In this document: piece by piece, positions 36,658 to 47,673 of the stretch
Layout of the letters: each line of letters begins with the position of its first letter
Position numbering within the stretch: the stretch's first letter is position 1
Assembly: GCF_000426725.1 (NCBI RefSeq)
Contig: NZ_KE384560.1
Location: forward strand, 828,960-892,959
Reading direction: 5' to 3'
Source of the DNA: Sporocytophaga myxococcoides DSM 11118
GTDB lineage: Bacteria > Bacteroidota > Bacteroidia > Cytophagales > Cytophagaceae
DNA: 64,000 nt
Translations under genes and position numbers: made by a program
The notes under the pieces: generated by a model
What the model saw: only the letters and a program-made list of their open reading frames with translations
Databases searched by the model: none
What the model was told of the DNA's origin: nothing

Positions 36658-39011
36658 GCTTTTAAGATTTCAAATTCATGAGCGACATAGCCACCATTAT
36701 TATCAAATAAGGTGAGCTTATGTTTACCTTGTAGAGGATTTACAGCTATTTCATGTGCATCATTTGTTGTGCCGATAAATTCTTCATCGAGATGCCAGTA
36801 CAGAGTTTTTCCAGAACCTTTTATGTTAGCCTGAAGTACTACCTTTTCGGTGCTTCCATCAAGATTGACGGGAATGTAAATCTTGGAATTTTTATTAGGG
36901 TAAATGATTTCAGGTCTTTCTTCATCTGAAGATATTTCTGAGCAATCTGTTTTATATGGAGGAAGAGTGATATAATCTGCATTCTTATTTTTATAATAAT
37001 ATTCTTGAATCGGGGGCAAAACAAACCAGGATTTAGTCATCATCTCTGAGGGTGAATAACAAGATCCTTTTACCTGATAATGTTCAGTATTATCCATAAA
37101 AATTTGTTTGTGATAAGGACAGGTGCCTGTTCTGGTTCCAGCTTCCGGAGCTGAAATAGAATAGGAATCTGTGCAGTACTCACTTGCCTGATAGCCACTT
37201 TTTTTGCATACCTCAATTTTGACCATTTCTTTCTCAGGCATGTCAAACCAGTTGTGGTCAGTTTTTAAAGCATTAAATAAATCGAACAATACCGGGGCAG
37301 CGGCTGTAATGCCGGTGAGCATAGGTCGTCCTTCTCCACTTGCGTTTCCAGCCCATATAACAATAGTGTATTGAGGAGTGCATCCTACTGCCCAGGCATC
37401 TCTGAATCCAAAGCTTGTTCCTGTTTTCCATGCAATCTTATTTGTATTCTCATATGCCTGCCAGTTGCTTTCTATTGCAGGCCTCACCACATCCGCCATT
37501 GCTTCAAATGTATACCAGATAGCAGGTGGGGCTATTTCATATCTTTTATTATTTGCTCTTGAATCTGAGATTTCTTTCTTGCTATAGTTGATTGTATATC
37601 TATTTGCATAGTGACTATTATAAAGCTTATTAGAAAGATTGGAGTAAATCAATGCAATGTCTTCAATGCTCGCTTCCGCACCCCCAAGTATCAGTGACAA
37701 TCCATAGTGTGACGAATGCCTGTTCAAAGTTCCCATCCCTAAAGCTTTAAGGTTTAGCATGAACTTTTCTGTCCCATACTGATCGAGCATATGTACAGCA
37801 GGAATATTCAGAGATTTGTATAATGCAATATTGGCAGGTACTGCACCATCATAATTTTTGTCAAAATTTTTGGGAGTAAATCCCCCGAAATTACATGGAA
37901 TGTCAGGAAGGAGCGTGTGAGGCAAGATGTATCCATCATTCAGCATCATAGCATAAAGCAAGGGTTTTAATATGCTACCTGTACTTCTCTGAGATGTAAT
38001 CATGTCTACAAAGCTACCATCTTTATTTAAGTCTGCACCTGAATTCCCTACATAAGAAATCACGCTACTGCTCTTGTTTTCAATTATCAGTGCAGCAATA
38101 TTTTCAATACTGTTTTCACTTAATATTGCATGATGTTTGTCAAGAATTTTCTGTGTGCATTCCTGAATGTTTTTGTCAATTGATGAGTGAAAAATGGAAG
38201 GTTCACTTTTAGTATATTTATTTTTTATTCTGATACGTTCAGCAAAATGGGGAGCTCTGTCCACAAGCCTGACAGGCTTTTCTGGTAATGTTTCCTGTTG
38301 AGAAAGTACGCATGTCAGGGAATCAATTACTCCGTTTTGCTTGAGTTTCTCAAGCAGGCCATCTCTTTTTACTTTCAGAAGTTTTCTGTTTTTTCCAGGA
38401 TGTATCAATCCAGGAGCATTTGGTAATACAGCAAGAGTTGCAGATTCAGCCCAAGTCAGTTGCTCAGATGATCTTCCGAAATATTTCCATGCTGCTGCTT
38501 CCACCCCAACAACATTTCCTCCAAATGGTGCATGAGAAGCGTAAAGAGCCATAATTTCACTTTTTGTATATCTTATTTCCAGTCTGGTGGCAAGTATCAC
38601 TTCTATGATTTTTTCTTTGATGGTTCTGGACTTACCTTTTCTGGATAAACGTATTACTTGCATGCTGATGGTGCTGCCTCCGCTTACAATAGATACTTTT
38701 TCGACATTAGATTTAAAAGCTCTGAATATTGCAATGATGTCAATACCTGGATGACTATAAAACCTTTTGTCTTCAAAGGCTATTAATGCTTTGCTGAATT
38801 TGTCAGGCGCATTTGCAATGATTGGGAATCTCCATTGCTGATCTTCTGCTATTCTTGCACTTAATAAAAAACCTTTTCTGTCTGTTATTACTGTTGCTAC
38901 AGGATCAGTGAATAAATCCTCAGGTAGACAGTTGATATAGAGAAATGAGATGATAAGAAGCAGTATAATTAAAATACTGCTCTTCTTTGTTGGCAACTTG
39001 GAGTAATTCAT
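36648..39011 (-). CDS. pbpC: Penicillin-binding protein 1C
   Basis: A 787-residue class A PBP: N-terminal membrane anchor (~11-30), glycosyltransferase domain (~55-230; E-D-K-R-F-Y-S-H-P-G-I-D), transpeptidase domain (~290-570; nucleophile in S-I-L-K-P, K-T-G-T-S) and a C-terminal BiPBP_C domain (~695-785). PBP1C is found next to bacterial alpha-2-macroglobulins, as here: its ATG sits directly downstream of the A2M gene (1 nt apart), one operon. It likely repairs peptidoglycan when A2M has trapped an attacking protease. Confidence 0.95.
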   Translation of the reverse strand: MNYSKLPTKKSSILIILLLIISFLYINCLPEDLFTDPVATVITDRKGFLLSARIAEDQQWRFPIIANAPDKFSKALIAFEDKRFYSHPGIDIIAIFRAFKSNVEKVSIVSGGSTISMQVIRLSRKGKSRTIKEKIIEVILATRLEIRYTKSEIMALYASHAPFGGNVVGVEAAAWKYFGRSSEQLTWAESATLAVLPNAPGLIHPGKNRKLLKVKRDGLLEKLKQNGVIDSLTCVLSQQETLPEKPVRLVDRAPHFAERIRIKNKYTKSEPSIFHSSIDKNIQECTQKILDKHHAILSENSIENIAALIIENKSSSVISYVGNSGADLNKDGSFVDMITSQRSTGSILKPLLYAMMLNDGYILPHTLLPDIPCNFGGFTPKNFDKNYDGAVPANIALYKSLNIPAVHMLDQYGTEKFMLNLKALGMGTLNRHSSHYGLSLILGGAEASIEDIALIYSNLSNKLYNSHYANRYTINYSKKEISDSRANNKRYEIAPPAIWYTFEAMADVVRPAIESNWQAYENTNKIAWKTGTSFGFRDAWAVGCTPQYTIVIWAGNASGEGRPMLTGITAAAPVLFDLFNALKTDHNWFDMPEKEMVKIEVCKKSGYQASEYCTDSYSISAPEAGTRTGTCPYHKQIFMDNTEHYQVKGSCYSPSEMMTKSWFVLPPIQEYYYKNKNADYITLPPYKTDCSEISSDEERPEIIYPNKNSKIYIPVNLDGSTEKVVLQANIKGSGKTLYWHLDEEFIGTTNDAHEIAVNPLQGKHKLTLFDNNGGYVAHEFEILKAKK

Positions 39012-39012
39012 A

Positions 39013-42000
39013 TTATTGAATAGAATTATTTTTTACCACTTGTACCCATTTCCCGGCTTTCAATGCCCGTATGGAATGATCATACATGGCTTCCGCATAG
39101 ACAGAAGGATGATAGTATTTCCCTTCATAACTGGCATTTAACATTACTGTGAATGTTTTAGTCTCCTTTGCTTTTAAATCAAAGAAAATGTTGACTCTGT
39201 CATCTCTTATGTCCTGATAAGTATAACTGGAAGATTCTTTTATTCCTGAATGAGACATTCTGTTATTATGAATCTCCCATCCGGATGGGAAAGCTGCAGA
39301 TAGAGCAATATTCTCATAGTTACCTTTAATGCCAGGGTTCTCTAAAGTTACTCTTGCAATAAAGTCCGTTCCTTGAGTCAGATTCAAAATATTGAGCAGT
39401 TTACCATCCATGGTTGTATATTGTATATCCATTTTAATATTCATTGCATATTCAATAGGTTTATCTTCTGATGGAATTCCTTTGGTAGTGTATTTAATGT
39501 ATAAATTTCGTTCTCCAGAGTTATTTATTTCTAATCCAATGCTGTTGTCATTTTTGAATCTGTTCTGCCATATCAGTTTATTACTTATAATTTTTTCAGT
39601 ATATCCTGAATGTGTATAGGTAAATCTTGTCATTCTATCCTGTCTGTTTTTCTCTGCATAGTTAGCCAGAGCTAAAAGACAATAAGAAGTTTCCTGGGTA
39701 TTTAAATCTTGTTTAGAAGACAATGTTGATGTTATTTCTGATGCTAAAGTATTTGTAGACTTATTGTCTTTAATTTGATTCAGCGTATAAAGCATAATGG
39801 CTTTATCTCTGATTTCAGATCCATAGGTATATGAGTGTTCCTTTGTTCTTGTAACCTTAATTTCAATTCCTTTTAGCATTTGTACAGCCAGTTCTTTCTG
39901 GCCTGACAGATAATAGGCGGAATACAGAAAGCATTTGGCAATAGGTGATTTTGGAGCGTTTATCCTCATTCTATTCATTGAGCCCATCTCAGGTGATTTG
40001 CATAATGCAAGAAGGTATATTCTATAGGCTTGAATTTCTTCATCAGAATTATCCGGATAGTTCTTTACAGTTTCACTGATGTATTTGATCCATTTCGTTT
40101 TAAAGTTGAGAGGTAGTGTATATCCGGATTTTTCTGCTTCCAGCATAAAATGGCCGGCATAACAGGTCCCCCAATTATTGGTTTCATTCTGTCCTGGCCA
40201 GTATGAAAGGCTACCATCAGTCAGTTGAAAACTTTTAAGTCTTTGAATGGCAGCGCGGATATTTCGTTCAACTTCTTTCTTTTGTTCTTTTGTTAGATCA
40301 GTAAGTTTATGAAGAGATAATTGAGGAAAAACAGAAGATGTAGTTTGTTCAATACATCCGTAAGGATAATGTATCAGATAGTCCAGTCTGCTTTGGAGGT
40401 TTAGAGGAGGCATTGATGATATTTCAAATATACCTTCATTTGTTCCTTTTATTCCAATAGGAGAGGAGCTTAGCTTCCAGGATTGACCTGGTTGTAAGAC
40501 TTTTTCCCAAGGTTGTTCGACAAGTGGATTTGGGCTTCTTACATTTATTTCTGCTGTATACTCGGCTGTTTCTCTGCCAGATTTTGCAAGTACTTTTATT
40601 TTGGCAACTCCTGTTTCATTACTGACTTTTAATGGCAGATAAACCAATTGTTCTCCGGGATATGAAAAAGGTATACTGACTGAAGATTTGGAGGCTTTAA
40701 TCAGTTCGTTTGTATAGATTTCTAAATTTACATTCTTCAGAGATGCGTCCTTTAAAAATATAGATATCGGGAATGAAGTCTCTTCGTTTGGACTAAGTAT
40801 TCTTGGAAGTGTTCCCAACAGCATTAATGGTTTACTTACTTCGGATCTAATTTCTGAACTTCCATAAGTACCTTCATGAGCAGCAATTACCATTGTCTTG
40901 ACCGATCCAATATAGTTTGGCAACTTTACTTTATGGTTTTTAATTTCCCCTTTTGAGCAATGAAATGGGCCAAGAAAAATTACCACAGGTTTAAATCTAT
41001 TTGCCTTTGCTGCATCCAGAGGACCATTACTGCCATCTCCTCCAATAGATATGATGTTTCTATAATGTAATGCATCAGCTGCAATTACTTCATTATACAT
41101 ATCCCATGTTCTTACATCCAATGCTTGCTTTTGATTAAAGGCAGTCCAGATATCCGGGGTTTTATAGCGTGTAAGGTCTAATAATCCTTCATCTACTATG
41201 GCAACAGTATAGGTCATAGGAAGATTATTTTGTTCTTGTATCTTAATATTCACTTCCTGCTCAGGTTTGAGTTTTTCAGGTATTGAAATGATTGGATGCA
41301 ACTGTGTTAAAGGGTTAATAACTTTAATTGGCAGAATACCATACATTCTGACCGGCAGGTCGTTTGCAGTTTGTCCATGTGGCTGAATCATCGTGATATG
41401 CGCATATACATTGGGTGCCATCATACTTTCAGCGGAAAACGTATATTGAGTTATTCCTTTCTTAGCCTTAATCCAGTATGTCTTTAATACTTTAGTTCCT
41501 GATTCCAGACTTAGCAATGCAGAACCTGCATATGGAGAGGGAATGCTGAGTGTGATGTTTTCACCTACAGTATAAACGTCCTTGTCCATGCTGAAGTTAA
41601 GCATCTTTGTGCCTTCCGGATTATCAGATGATTGTCGGTCAGTCCATCCTTGTGACTCGAAGTAAATGATTTGTCCTGAACTATGTCCACCTTCTGTTGT
41701 TGCTTTAATAAAATACCTTCCCCATTCAGGAGCATCCAGATTAAGTTTCCAAACGGAATGACCATTTATTGTAATGAGTGTATCTGTTAGTATTGGTTCA
41801 GAAAATAGTTTTCCATTGTAGGAGAAATCATCATTATCTGAAGATTCCCACCACCATCTCCAGCTTGTCTTATAAAGCTGCATGATCACTTTTTTACCTG
41901 AAACAGGTGAGCCTGAAGAATTGATTGTTACAATATCTATCAGATTATCCTTATTCATGAAAAGAATCTGATTCTGTTCTGTTTTAGGAATATGAATACC

Positions 42001-44538
42001 TGTGTATGTTTGGTATGGATAAACAGTTGTGCTGAAGTAGTCTGTACTAAAAGAGCCTCCTGGTTCAAATACTTTCGTCTTAAAGGTAGCACGGAGCACT
42101 CCGGTAGCTAATTCATTAGTTTCCAGACGAGCTTTTATTTCTGCCTTGCCATTTTCATCAATGGTCCCTTTGAATATTTCTTTCCTCTCTGATTGAAATT
42201 TTTTATAAGGATCGTTGAAATTATATGCTTTATATTTCTCGAATTGTGCATGACTTTCTGATAAGATCATGCTAACATCGGCCTTCATATTTTTAGCAAT
42301 ACTTCCATGAAGCCATCTTGCAGAAAGAGTTCCTTGGATTTCTTTATCTGAAGGGTGAAATGAATCCTTATTCAATTTCAGATCTATTTTTAGTCTGTTG
42401 GGAATGATGGATTCTATTTTAATTGTTTTCTCATATATAGAACCACCTACAATTACTTTGGCTGTATAGCTACCAGTTTTTGCTTCATCATCAGTTTTTG
42501 TATGAAATGTATAAATGTTATTTAAAGATGACGTCTTTACTATTCTTTGCACCATTTCCAGCTGAGGGTCATATAATTCAAAAACCACAGGATGTCCGGG
42601 AGGAAGTGATTTCTGAAGGTCTTCAAGGATAAAGTTCAGAAATAATGAATCTCCTGGTCTCCATACATCTCTTTCTCCGAAAATAAAACCCTTTACACCC
42701 TTGATATATTTATTTCCTTCAATATTAAATCTACTGAGTGATAAAGAATTGTTATTGTCTACTTTAAGATATCCTCTTTGTTTACCGTGACTAGCGACAA
42801 GAAGAAATGGTTTTCTGTCTGCATTGAGGTTTGCAATGCCATTTATAGTAACTGATGAAGAGATTAACTGTTGTTGATAATCGTATAGTTCAAGTTTTAC
42901 ACCGGAAAGGGGAGCTGTAGAAAGCAGATCATTTGCGGCAGCCAGCATTTTGCCTTCAGATCCTTTTTTTGCTATTAGACCAATGTTGCTTGCCAGAATG
43001 TTTTTAATTATAGCTTTATCAGTTGAACAATATTGCTGTTCACAGGGCGTGTATGAATTTCCATAATAATAAGACCAATAATTTTCGCCATATTCATAAC
43101 CTGGTTCATTCCACGATTCTGACATCTTTAGCATGTCTCTTTCCCCATCATAAGATGTATCGGAAGTGTCTGTACAAGTAAATAATGAATAGGATTTTTT
43201 AAATCCAATAGCTACCTGATAAATTGCCCCAGGTTCTGTCCTGAATATTTTACTAAGATCAATTGTATGTTTGTTCCAGTTTTTTAAATCAAGGCATTTG
43301 TTTTGATTTAATTTTATTTTCTTTGAAACAATGAACGTTCCAACCCTCTTAAGCTCTTCAGCTCCGCTCAGGTTATTGATCTGTAGAAACTGGGGAATAT
43401 TGTTCTCAGTTATTTTTATGATTCTTATATCAACTGCCGAAAGGTTGATTGCTTCAAAAGTAAAAGGAAGAATATCTGATTGAGGAAGAATGGTGCCTTG
43501 TCTGACTTCTTTTAGCTGAGGGTAGGGTTCTTCAAAGATCAAGTCTTTTGAAACCTTTTTCATAGTCAGCATTCCTTTATTGCTTGTTATGCCAGCTTCA
43601 ACAGTTATTCTGATATTTCCAGAAATTCTTTTTCTCGGATAAATTAATATCTTGTTATTGTCAATTACAGATTTGAATTCAATGCCGGATATGCTGATGA
43701 GGCCTTGCAGATCCTGATTAACTTTTAATGGATCTGTGAATTCAAGCATTACAGATTGTTCTGGATAAGTATGATTTTCTGTTTTAATCAATGCAAAATT
43801 ATCTAAGGGTTCCAGACGAATTACTTTTCGCCCGCTGATGAGCGTATCATCTTCATATTTATTCCAGGAGACAACAATGTTAGAAGTCTTGTTTTTTCTC
43901 AAAAGACTGTCAATGACAAATCTGAATTCGGTGCCATCTGCCGAGTTATGCCATTTTATTTCTCTCGCATTACCATTAAAGGAAACTTCAAAAGCCTCTT
44001 TAATCCTGTAAAAACGTTCATAGTCTGAGGTTTTAACAATGCCTTCAATCTTTTGCCAGTGTGGATTTTCCGGATCCATTGCTGTTGGATTTGTAATGTC
44101 AACTCTTATGGAGTTCTTTCTGGTTTTGAATTTGAATTGAAAAGCACTGAGAGAATCAGGAATGTTTGGAATGAGTTTTTTAAGGTCAACGGTGGCTTCA
44201 TAGACTTCATTTTCCATGAATCCATAATCAGGGTTAAATTGAAGTGTTCTGGTGTCTATCCATTTAACTTCGCCATATGCATTAGGTGAAAAACTTAAAA
44301 TCGAATTCTGGTATTTTGAAGATAGGTCTCCATGTTTAACAACTTCATCCACAAATCGGATTGTGATGGGAGACTTTTTAGAGATTTCACCACCGGTATA
44401 AGCGGAGATGAATTTTGCATAAGAATCTACAGGTTTTGAAATTTGATTCTTCCTGTTTGGTAGATAGGCAAATACAGAAATGAAAAATAAAGTAATGATT
44501 GTGATAACACCTGGATGTTTCAGCACATTGAGTTTCAT
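39013..44538 (-). CDS. Bacterial alpha-2-macroglobulin with thioester motif
   Basis: A 1841-residue envelope protein with an N-terminal membrane anchor or signal (~10-28; no lipobox), MG-type Ig-like domains over the first ~1200 residues, an A2M domain, and a C-terminal alpha-helical thioester domain holding the complete C-x-E-Q thioester motif (G-C-I-E-Q, Cys ~1395). Bacterial A2Ms trap host or rival proteases in the periplasm. The partner PBP1C gene follows immediately. Slightly longer than the E. coli YfhM protein (~1650). Confidence 0.93.
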   Translation of the reverse strand: MKLNVLKHPGVITIITLFFISVFAYLPNRKNQISKPVDSYAKFISAYTGGEISKKSPITIRFVDEVVKHGDLSSKYQNSILSFSPNAYGEVKWIDTRTLQFNPDYGFMENEVYEATVDLKKLIPNIPDSLSAFQFKFKTRKNSIRVDITNPTAMDPENPHWQKIEGIVKTSDYERFYRIKEAFEVSFNGNAREIKWHNSADGTEFRFVIDSLLRKNKTSNIVVSWNKYEDDTLISGRKVIRLEPLDNFALIKTENHTYPEQSVMLEFTDPLKVNQDLQGLISISGIEFKSVIDNNKILIYPRKRISGNIRITVEAGITSNKGMLTMKKVSKDLIFEEPYPQLKEVRQGTILPQSDILPFTFEAINLSAVDIRIIKITENNIPQFLQINNLSGAEELKRVGTFIVSKKIKLNQNKCLDLKNWNKHTIDLSKIFRTEPGAIYQVAIGFKKSYSLFTCTDTSDTSYDGERDMLKMSESWNEPGYEYGENYWSYYYGNSYTPCEQQYCSTDKAIIKNILASNIGLIAKKGSEGKMLAAANDLLSTAPLSGVKLELYDYQQQLISSSVTINGIANLNADRKPFLLVASHGKQRGYLKVDNNNSLSLSRFNIEGNKYIKGVKGFIFGERDVWRPGDSLFLNFILEDLQKSLPPGHPVVFELYDPQLEMVQRIVKTSSLNNIYTFHTKTDDEAKTGSYTAKVIVGGSIYEKTIKIESIIPNRLKIDLKLNKDSFHPSDKEIQGTLSARWLHGSIAKNMKADVSMILSESHAQFEKYKAYNFNDPYKKFQSERKEIFKGTIDENGKAEIKARLETNELATGVLRATFKTKVFEPGGSFSTDYFSTTVYPYQTYTGIHIPKTEQNQILFMNKDNLIDIVTINSSGSPVSGKKVIMQLYKTSWRWWWESSDNDDFSYNGKLFSEPILTDTLITINGHSVWKLNLDAPEWGRYFIKATTEGGHSSGQIIYFESQGWTDRQSSDNPEGTKMLNFSMDKDVYTVGENITLSIPSPYAGSALLSLESGTKVLKTYWIKAKKGITQYTFSAESMMAPNVYAHITMIQPHGQTANDLPVRMYGILPIKVINPLTQLHPIISIPEKLKPEQEVNIKIQEQNNLPMTYTVAIVDEGLLDLTRYKTPDIWTAFNQKQALDVRTWDMYNEVIAADALHYRNIISIGGDGSNGPLDAAKANRFKPVVIFLGPFHCSKGEIKNHKVKLPNYIGSVKTMVIAAHEGTYGSSEIRSEVSKPLMLLGTLPRILSPNEETSFPISIFLKDASLKNVNLEIYTNELIKASKSSVSIPFSYPGEQLVYLPLKVSNETGVAKIKVLAKSGRETAEYTAEINVRSPNPLVEQPWEKVLQPGQSWKLSSSPIGIKGTNEGIFEISSMPPLNLQSRLDYLIHYPYGCIEQTTSSVFPQLSLHKLTDLTKEQKKEVERNIRAAIQRLKSFQLTDGSLSYWPGQNETNNWGTCYAGHFMLEAEKSGYTLPLNFKTKWIKYISETVKNYPDNSDEEIQAYRIYLLALCKSPEMGSMNRMRINAPKSPIAKCFLYSAYYLSGQKELAVQMLKGIEIKVTRTKEHSYTYGSEIRDKAIMLYTLNQIKDNKSTNTLASEITSTLSSKQDLNTQETSYCLLALANYAEKNRQDRMTRFTYTHSGYTEKIISNKLIWQNRFKNDNSIGLEINNSGERNLYIKYTTKGIPSEDKPIEYAMNIKMDIQYTTMDGKLLNILNLTQGTDFIARVTLENPGIKGNYENIALSAAFPSGWEIHNNRMSHSGIKESSSYTYQDIRDDRVNIFFDLKAKETKTFTVMLNASYEGKYYHPSVYAEAMYDHSIRALKAGKWVQVVKNNSIQ

Positions 44539-44715
44539 ACAAAATCGGGAGTTTTAAAAGACACTGAAAAAGTACCTCTTTAGAATTCCCTTTTTATTAA
44601 AAAATAGTAAGTGTAGTTAGTGAATGATTAAGTGTATGAAAAGACTGATTAATTAATGTTTAACAAACATACAAGGACTTAACAAAATTGCCATTTTGAT
44701 CTTTGTGAACGACTC

Positions 44716-45843
44716 TTATTGCCAGTTTATAAGGGGAAGGCTCCTTTTTCCATTAATATTCCACAAACCAATCTGAACTCCTTTATAATGCTTGCATTTA
44801 TTTACCAATGCAATCTGAAGCCCTTTTCCCACTGTGGATCTGTTTCTGACAGCAGCAATACATACCCCTTTCATGCTATATGAAAAATTGCTTATTCCTG
44901 AAATAGAAAAGCCATTGAGTTCATTGACCATTGTATTTCCTCCACCTATGTTTACTCCGTTAATTTTTGCCTCTAGCACAGAACCAAGCGCACTAATATT
45001 TAATCCATTTATAGATGTCTCCCATTTATTTGCAATGATATTATTATAATATTCCAGGCTATCTTCATGGGGAAATTTCTCTAAAAAGTTTGTAAGCCAA
45101 ATCATCGCAAAAGGATTGATTTCTATTGCTACCCCTTTAACTATCAAAGAATCTTTTTCGTCGAATCCGATATTTTTAATGTTATCAGTCATTATACCAA
45201 ATGCAACTCCGGCAACTTCATCTACTTCACATGGTGTATACCAGATACCTTTTTTCTTTTTATATATTTTGTTTTCTTCTTTTTGAATTGGCTTAAAACT
45301 GATACAACCCCAGTAATAATAGGTTATTCCGTTTTCTTCATACAGATAATCAATGCCTTGTGAAGTCTGGTAAGGAACAACTTCGTAAATCTTAGGGTCA
45401 TTGCTATAGACTTTTATAAACTGACTTTCGATTCGGCAATTTGAAGAGTCTTTTATATACTGAAATTTATAATTATCAAAATGAATCTTATTATAAAGTC
45501 CAAGGGACCTGTCAGAAATAAGCTCCATGACTTCAAGCTCAGAGGTATGTATCGTAATTGTGTCGAATTCAAAAGAATTCTTTTTGGCATAGTTCTGATT
45601 AATTGCATTTGTAAAGCTCAATGTATCTGGCTTTATTTCAATTAATCTGCCCAGAATAGCTTCTCTGTTCTTAAATTTTATATTGTAAAGACAATTGGCA
45701 TACAGGTAATATTCTTTTTCACCGAAAACGGAGGAGATATTAAATGAGTCCTTTCGAGCTAATTTTAATGACCAGCATTGATTGGCCTGGAGAGAAAAAC
45801 AAATAGTGACTGAAAGAATGCAAATCAGAAAGAAGTTTTTCAT
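44716..45843 (-). CDS. LA_2272-like surface-repeat protein
   Basis: A 375-residue exported protein with a signal peptide (~1-20). The C-terminal half (~245-375) is built of short repeats with G-V-N-I-G-G, I-S-G-I-S-N and G-V-Q-I-G-L-W-N-I, the pattern of the LA_2272 surface-repeat family, which should form a beta-helix-like stack. The N-terminal half is not recognised. No operon partners. Function unknown. Confidence 0.6.
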   Translation of the reverse strand: MKNFFLICILSVTICFSLQANQCWSLKLARKDSFNISSVFGEKEYYLYANCLYNIKFKNREAILGRLIEIKPDTLSFTNAINQNYAKKNSFEFDTITIHTSELEVMELISDRSLGLYNKIHFDNYKFQYIKDSSNCRIESQFIKVYSNDPKIYEVVPYQTSQGIDYLYEENGITYYYWGCISFKPIQKEENKIYKKKKGIWYTPCEVDEVAGVAFGIMTDNIKNIGFDEKDSLIVKGVAIEINPFAMIWLTNFLEKFPHEDSLEYYNNIIANKWETSINGLNISALGSVLEAKINGVNIGGGNTMVNELNGFSISGISNFSYSMKGVCIAAVRNRSTVGKGLQIALVNKCKHYKGVQIGLWNINGKRSLPLINWQ

Positions 45844-45995
45844 AGAATATATCTTGTTGATTTATAGCAAAATTACCTGTTTGAAATTTTCAAAAAATCA
45901 GTTGATAAGCTTTCAAGGACTATTATTTTTGTATTGGACATTTGTAATTATTTGTATATTAGTTTATTATATGACCTTATGCGTGCTTGAATAAA

Positions 45996-47507
45996 ATGGA
46001 CCTTATCGTTGAAATTATTGAAACTTTGTCGCCAGACGATAGGAAGGATTTTTCAGTTTTCCTGAAAAGACATAAAAACATTAAGGACAGGAAAGATTTG
46101 GAGCTTTTTGATCTTCTTTCTCGAAAGGGAAAAATCAAAAGAGATGATTTGCTTTTAAAACTCTATCCGGGAGATAAAAACCTAGAGGCTTATCATGCCA
46201 CCCGGAAAAGGCTTATACGCCAGTTGATGGAGTATCTTCAGCTTAAGAAAAAGAAAGGAGAAACTGTATCGGAAGGATATATCCTGAATCTTATTTCCAC
46301 TGCTGAATATCTTTTGGATAATGAGAAACTTGAAGCTGCATGGAACATGCTGAAGCAAGCAGAAGAGCTGGCCAAGAAGGCGGAAAATTATAGTATCCTG
46401 AATACTATTTTCAGTATCGAAATTGAAAATTCTCAGCGTGAATCTGCTCCTGATCTTAAAATATTATTGGAACAGAAAAGAAAGTATCAACAACTTGCAA
46501 TTGAAGATGATAATGCAAATATCGCAAATCAGCTCATTCGATACGAACTTAATAAGTCTTTAAGTACAGGCAAAGAGATTAATATTGACGCTATTATTAA
46601 AGACGTTTTAAAGCAATATGGCCTGGAAGATATTGTTATTCAAAGGCCAAGGCTTATGTACAATATAGTCTCTATAACACGCTCTGCAGTGCTGGCAGGC
46701 AAACAGTTTTATACTTTTGAACCATATCTTATTGCAAAGTATAATGAAATTGAAAAAGGTACTGGTTTTAACAAATATACCCATTTTTATAAGGTAAATT
46801 TTATGTACATGATAGCTCATGTACTGTATAGAAATAAAAAGTTCGAGAAGGCAGAAAGTTATTTAAAGCTTCTTTACGGAGGTTTGGAAGAATATAATAG
46901 AAGTCATTATTCTTTACTTTATCCTAAGTATGTGTTGCTATTAGCCGCTGTTTGCAATTATTCAGGAAGAAGTGCTGCTGCTATTGAGCTGTTGGAAAAG
47001 CTTGTGAATAACAAGAAAATAAAACTGAATACAGCTCAGTTATTGAATGCCTATCTGAATCTCAGTACATACTATTTCCAGCAGGAAGCCTATCAGAAAT
47101 CTATTCGTGTATTCCAGAATGTGCAGCATAGCGATCAGTGGCTTATGAGGGTAATGGGATTTGAATGGGTATTTAAGAAAAATATCATTGAATGTATTAA
47201 TCAGTTCGAGCTTGGGAATTCTGATATAGTTGAGCAACGTTTAAAAGGCATCGATAAAAACTTTAAGGAGTATTTTAATAGAGATTTATATAGGCGGGTG
47301 GGAGTGTTTTTAAGTCTTGTTAGAAAGTTAAATGATAAGCCTGATATTGCTACAACTAAAGAGTTTCAGATTCTCGTTGATAATTCCTTTGAGTTCATTG
47401 ATATTAATCGGGAAGACATTCAGGCTATAACCTTTTATGGCTGGCTCAAAGCTAAGATGCAGAGAAGGAAGTACTATGAGGTGTTGCTTGAACTTGTTAA
47501 AAACTGA
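45996..47507 (+). CDS. Large helical TPR-like protein of unknown function
   Basis: A 503-residue cytosolic protein from the ATG at 45996 (a TTG lies three codons earlier). It begins with a charged helical region (~1-95; D-L-I-V-E-I-I-E-T-L-S-P-D-D-R) and then has irregular helix pairs that resemble TPRs (for example F-E-K-A-E-S-Y-L-K-L-L and Y-Q-K-S-I-R-V-F). Proteins of this type are common and uncharacterised in Bacteroidota. A dispersed repeat and a bidirectional terminator follow. Confidence 0.65.
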   Translation: MDLIVEIIETLSPDDRKDFSVFLKRHKNIKDRKDLELFDLLSRKGKIKRDDLLLKLYPGDKNLEAYHATRKRLIRQLMEYLQLKKKKGETVSEGYILNLISTAEYLLDNEKLEAAWNMLKQAEELAKKAENYSILNTIFSIEIENSQRESAPDLKILLEQKRKYQQLAIEDDNANIANQLIRYELNKSLSTGKEINIDAIIKDVLKQYGLEDIVIQRPRLMYNIVSITRSAVLAGKQFYTFEPYLIAKYNEIEKGTGFNKYTHFYKVNFMYMIAHVLYRNKKFEKAESYLKLLYGGLEEYNRSHYSLLYPKYVLLLAAVCNYSGRSAAAIELLEKLVNNKKIKLNTAQLLNAYLNLSTYYFQQEAYQKSIRVFQNVQHSDQWLMRVMGFEWVFKKNIIECINQFELGNSDIVEQRLKGIDKNFKEYFNRDLYRRVGVFLSLVRKLNDKPDIATTKEFQILVDNSFEFIDINREDIQAITFYGWLKAKMQRRKYYEVLLELVKN

Positions 47508-47514
47508 AAGGATG

Positions 47515-47577
47515 AAGCTTAGAGCGGAAAGCAAAAAGCTTAAAGTTAAAAGTTAAAAGTCGAAAGTTTAAAGTTTG
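47515..47577 (+). repeat. Dispersed GCTTAAAG-type repeat, copy 2
   Basis: AAGCTTAGAGCGGAAAGC followed by AAAAAGCTTAAAG and AGTTAAA units, starting 7 nt after a stop codon. Related to 18041-18080. Confidence 0.75.
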
Positions 47578-47627
47578 GAATATATATGTCCGATTTACAG
47601 TAGATAATAGATTCAAACAGCAAAACT

Positions 47628-47657
47628 AAAGTCCCTCTCCTTTAGGAGAGGGACTTT
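47628..47657. terminator. Bidirectional terminator between TPR-like and esterase genes
   Basis: 10-bp stem GTCCCTCTCC (47631-47640) with GGAGAGGGAC (47645-47654), TTTA loop, AAA before and TTTT after. Convergent genes on both sides. Confidence 0.85.
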
Positions 47658-47673
47658 TAGGGTGAGGTTTTTT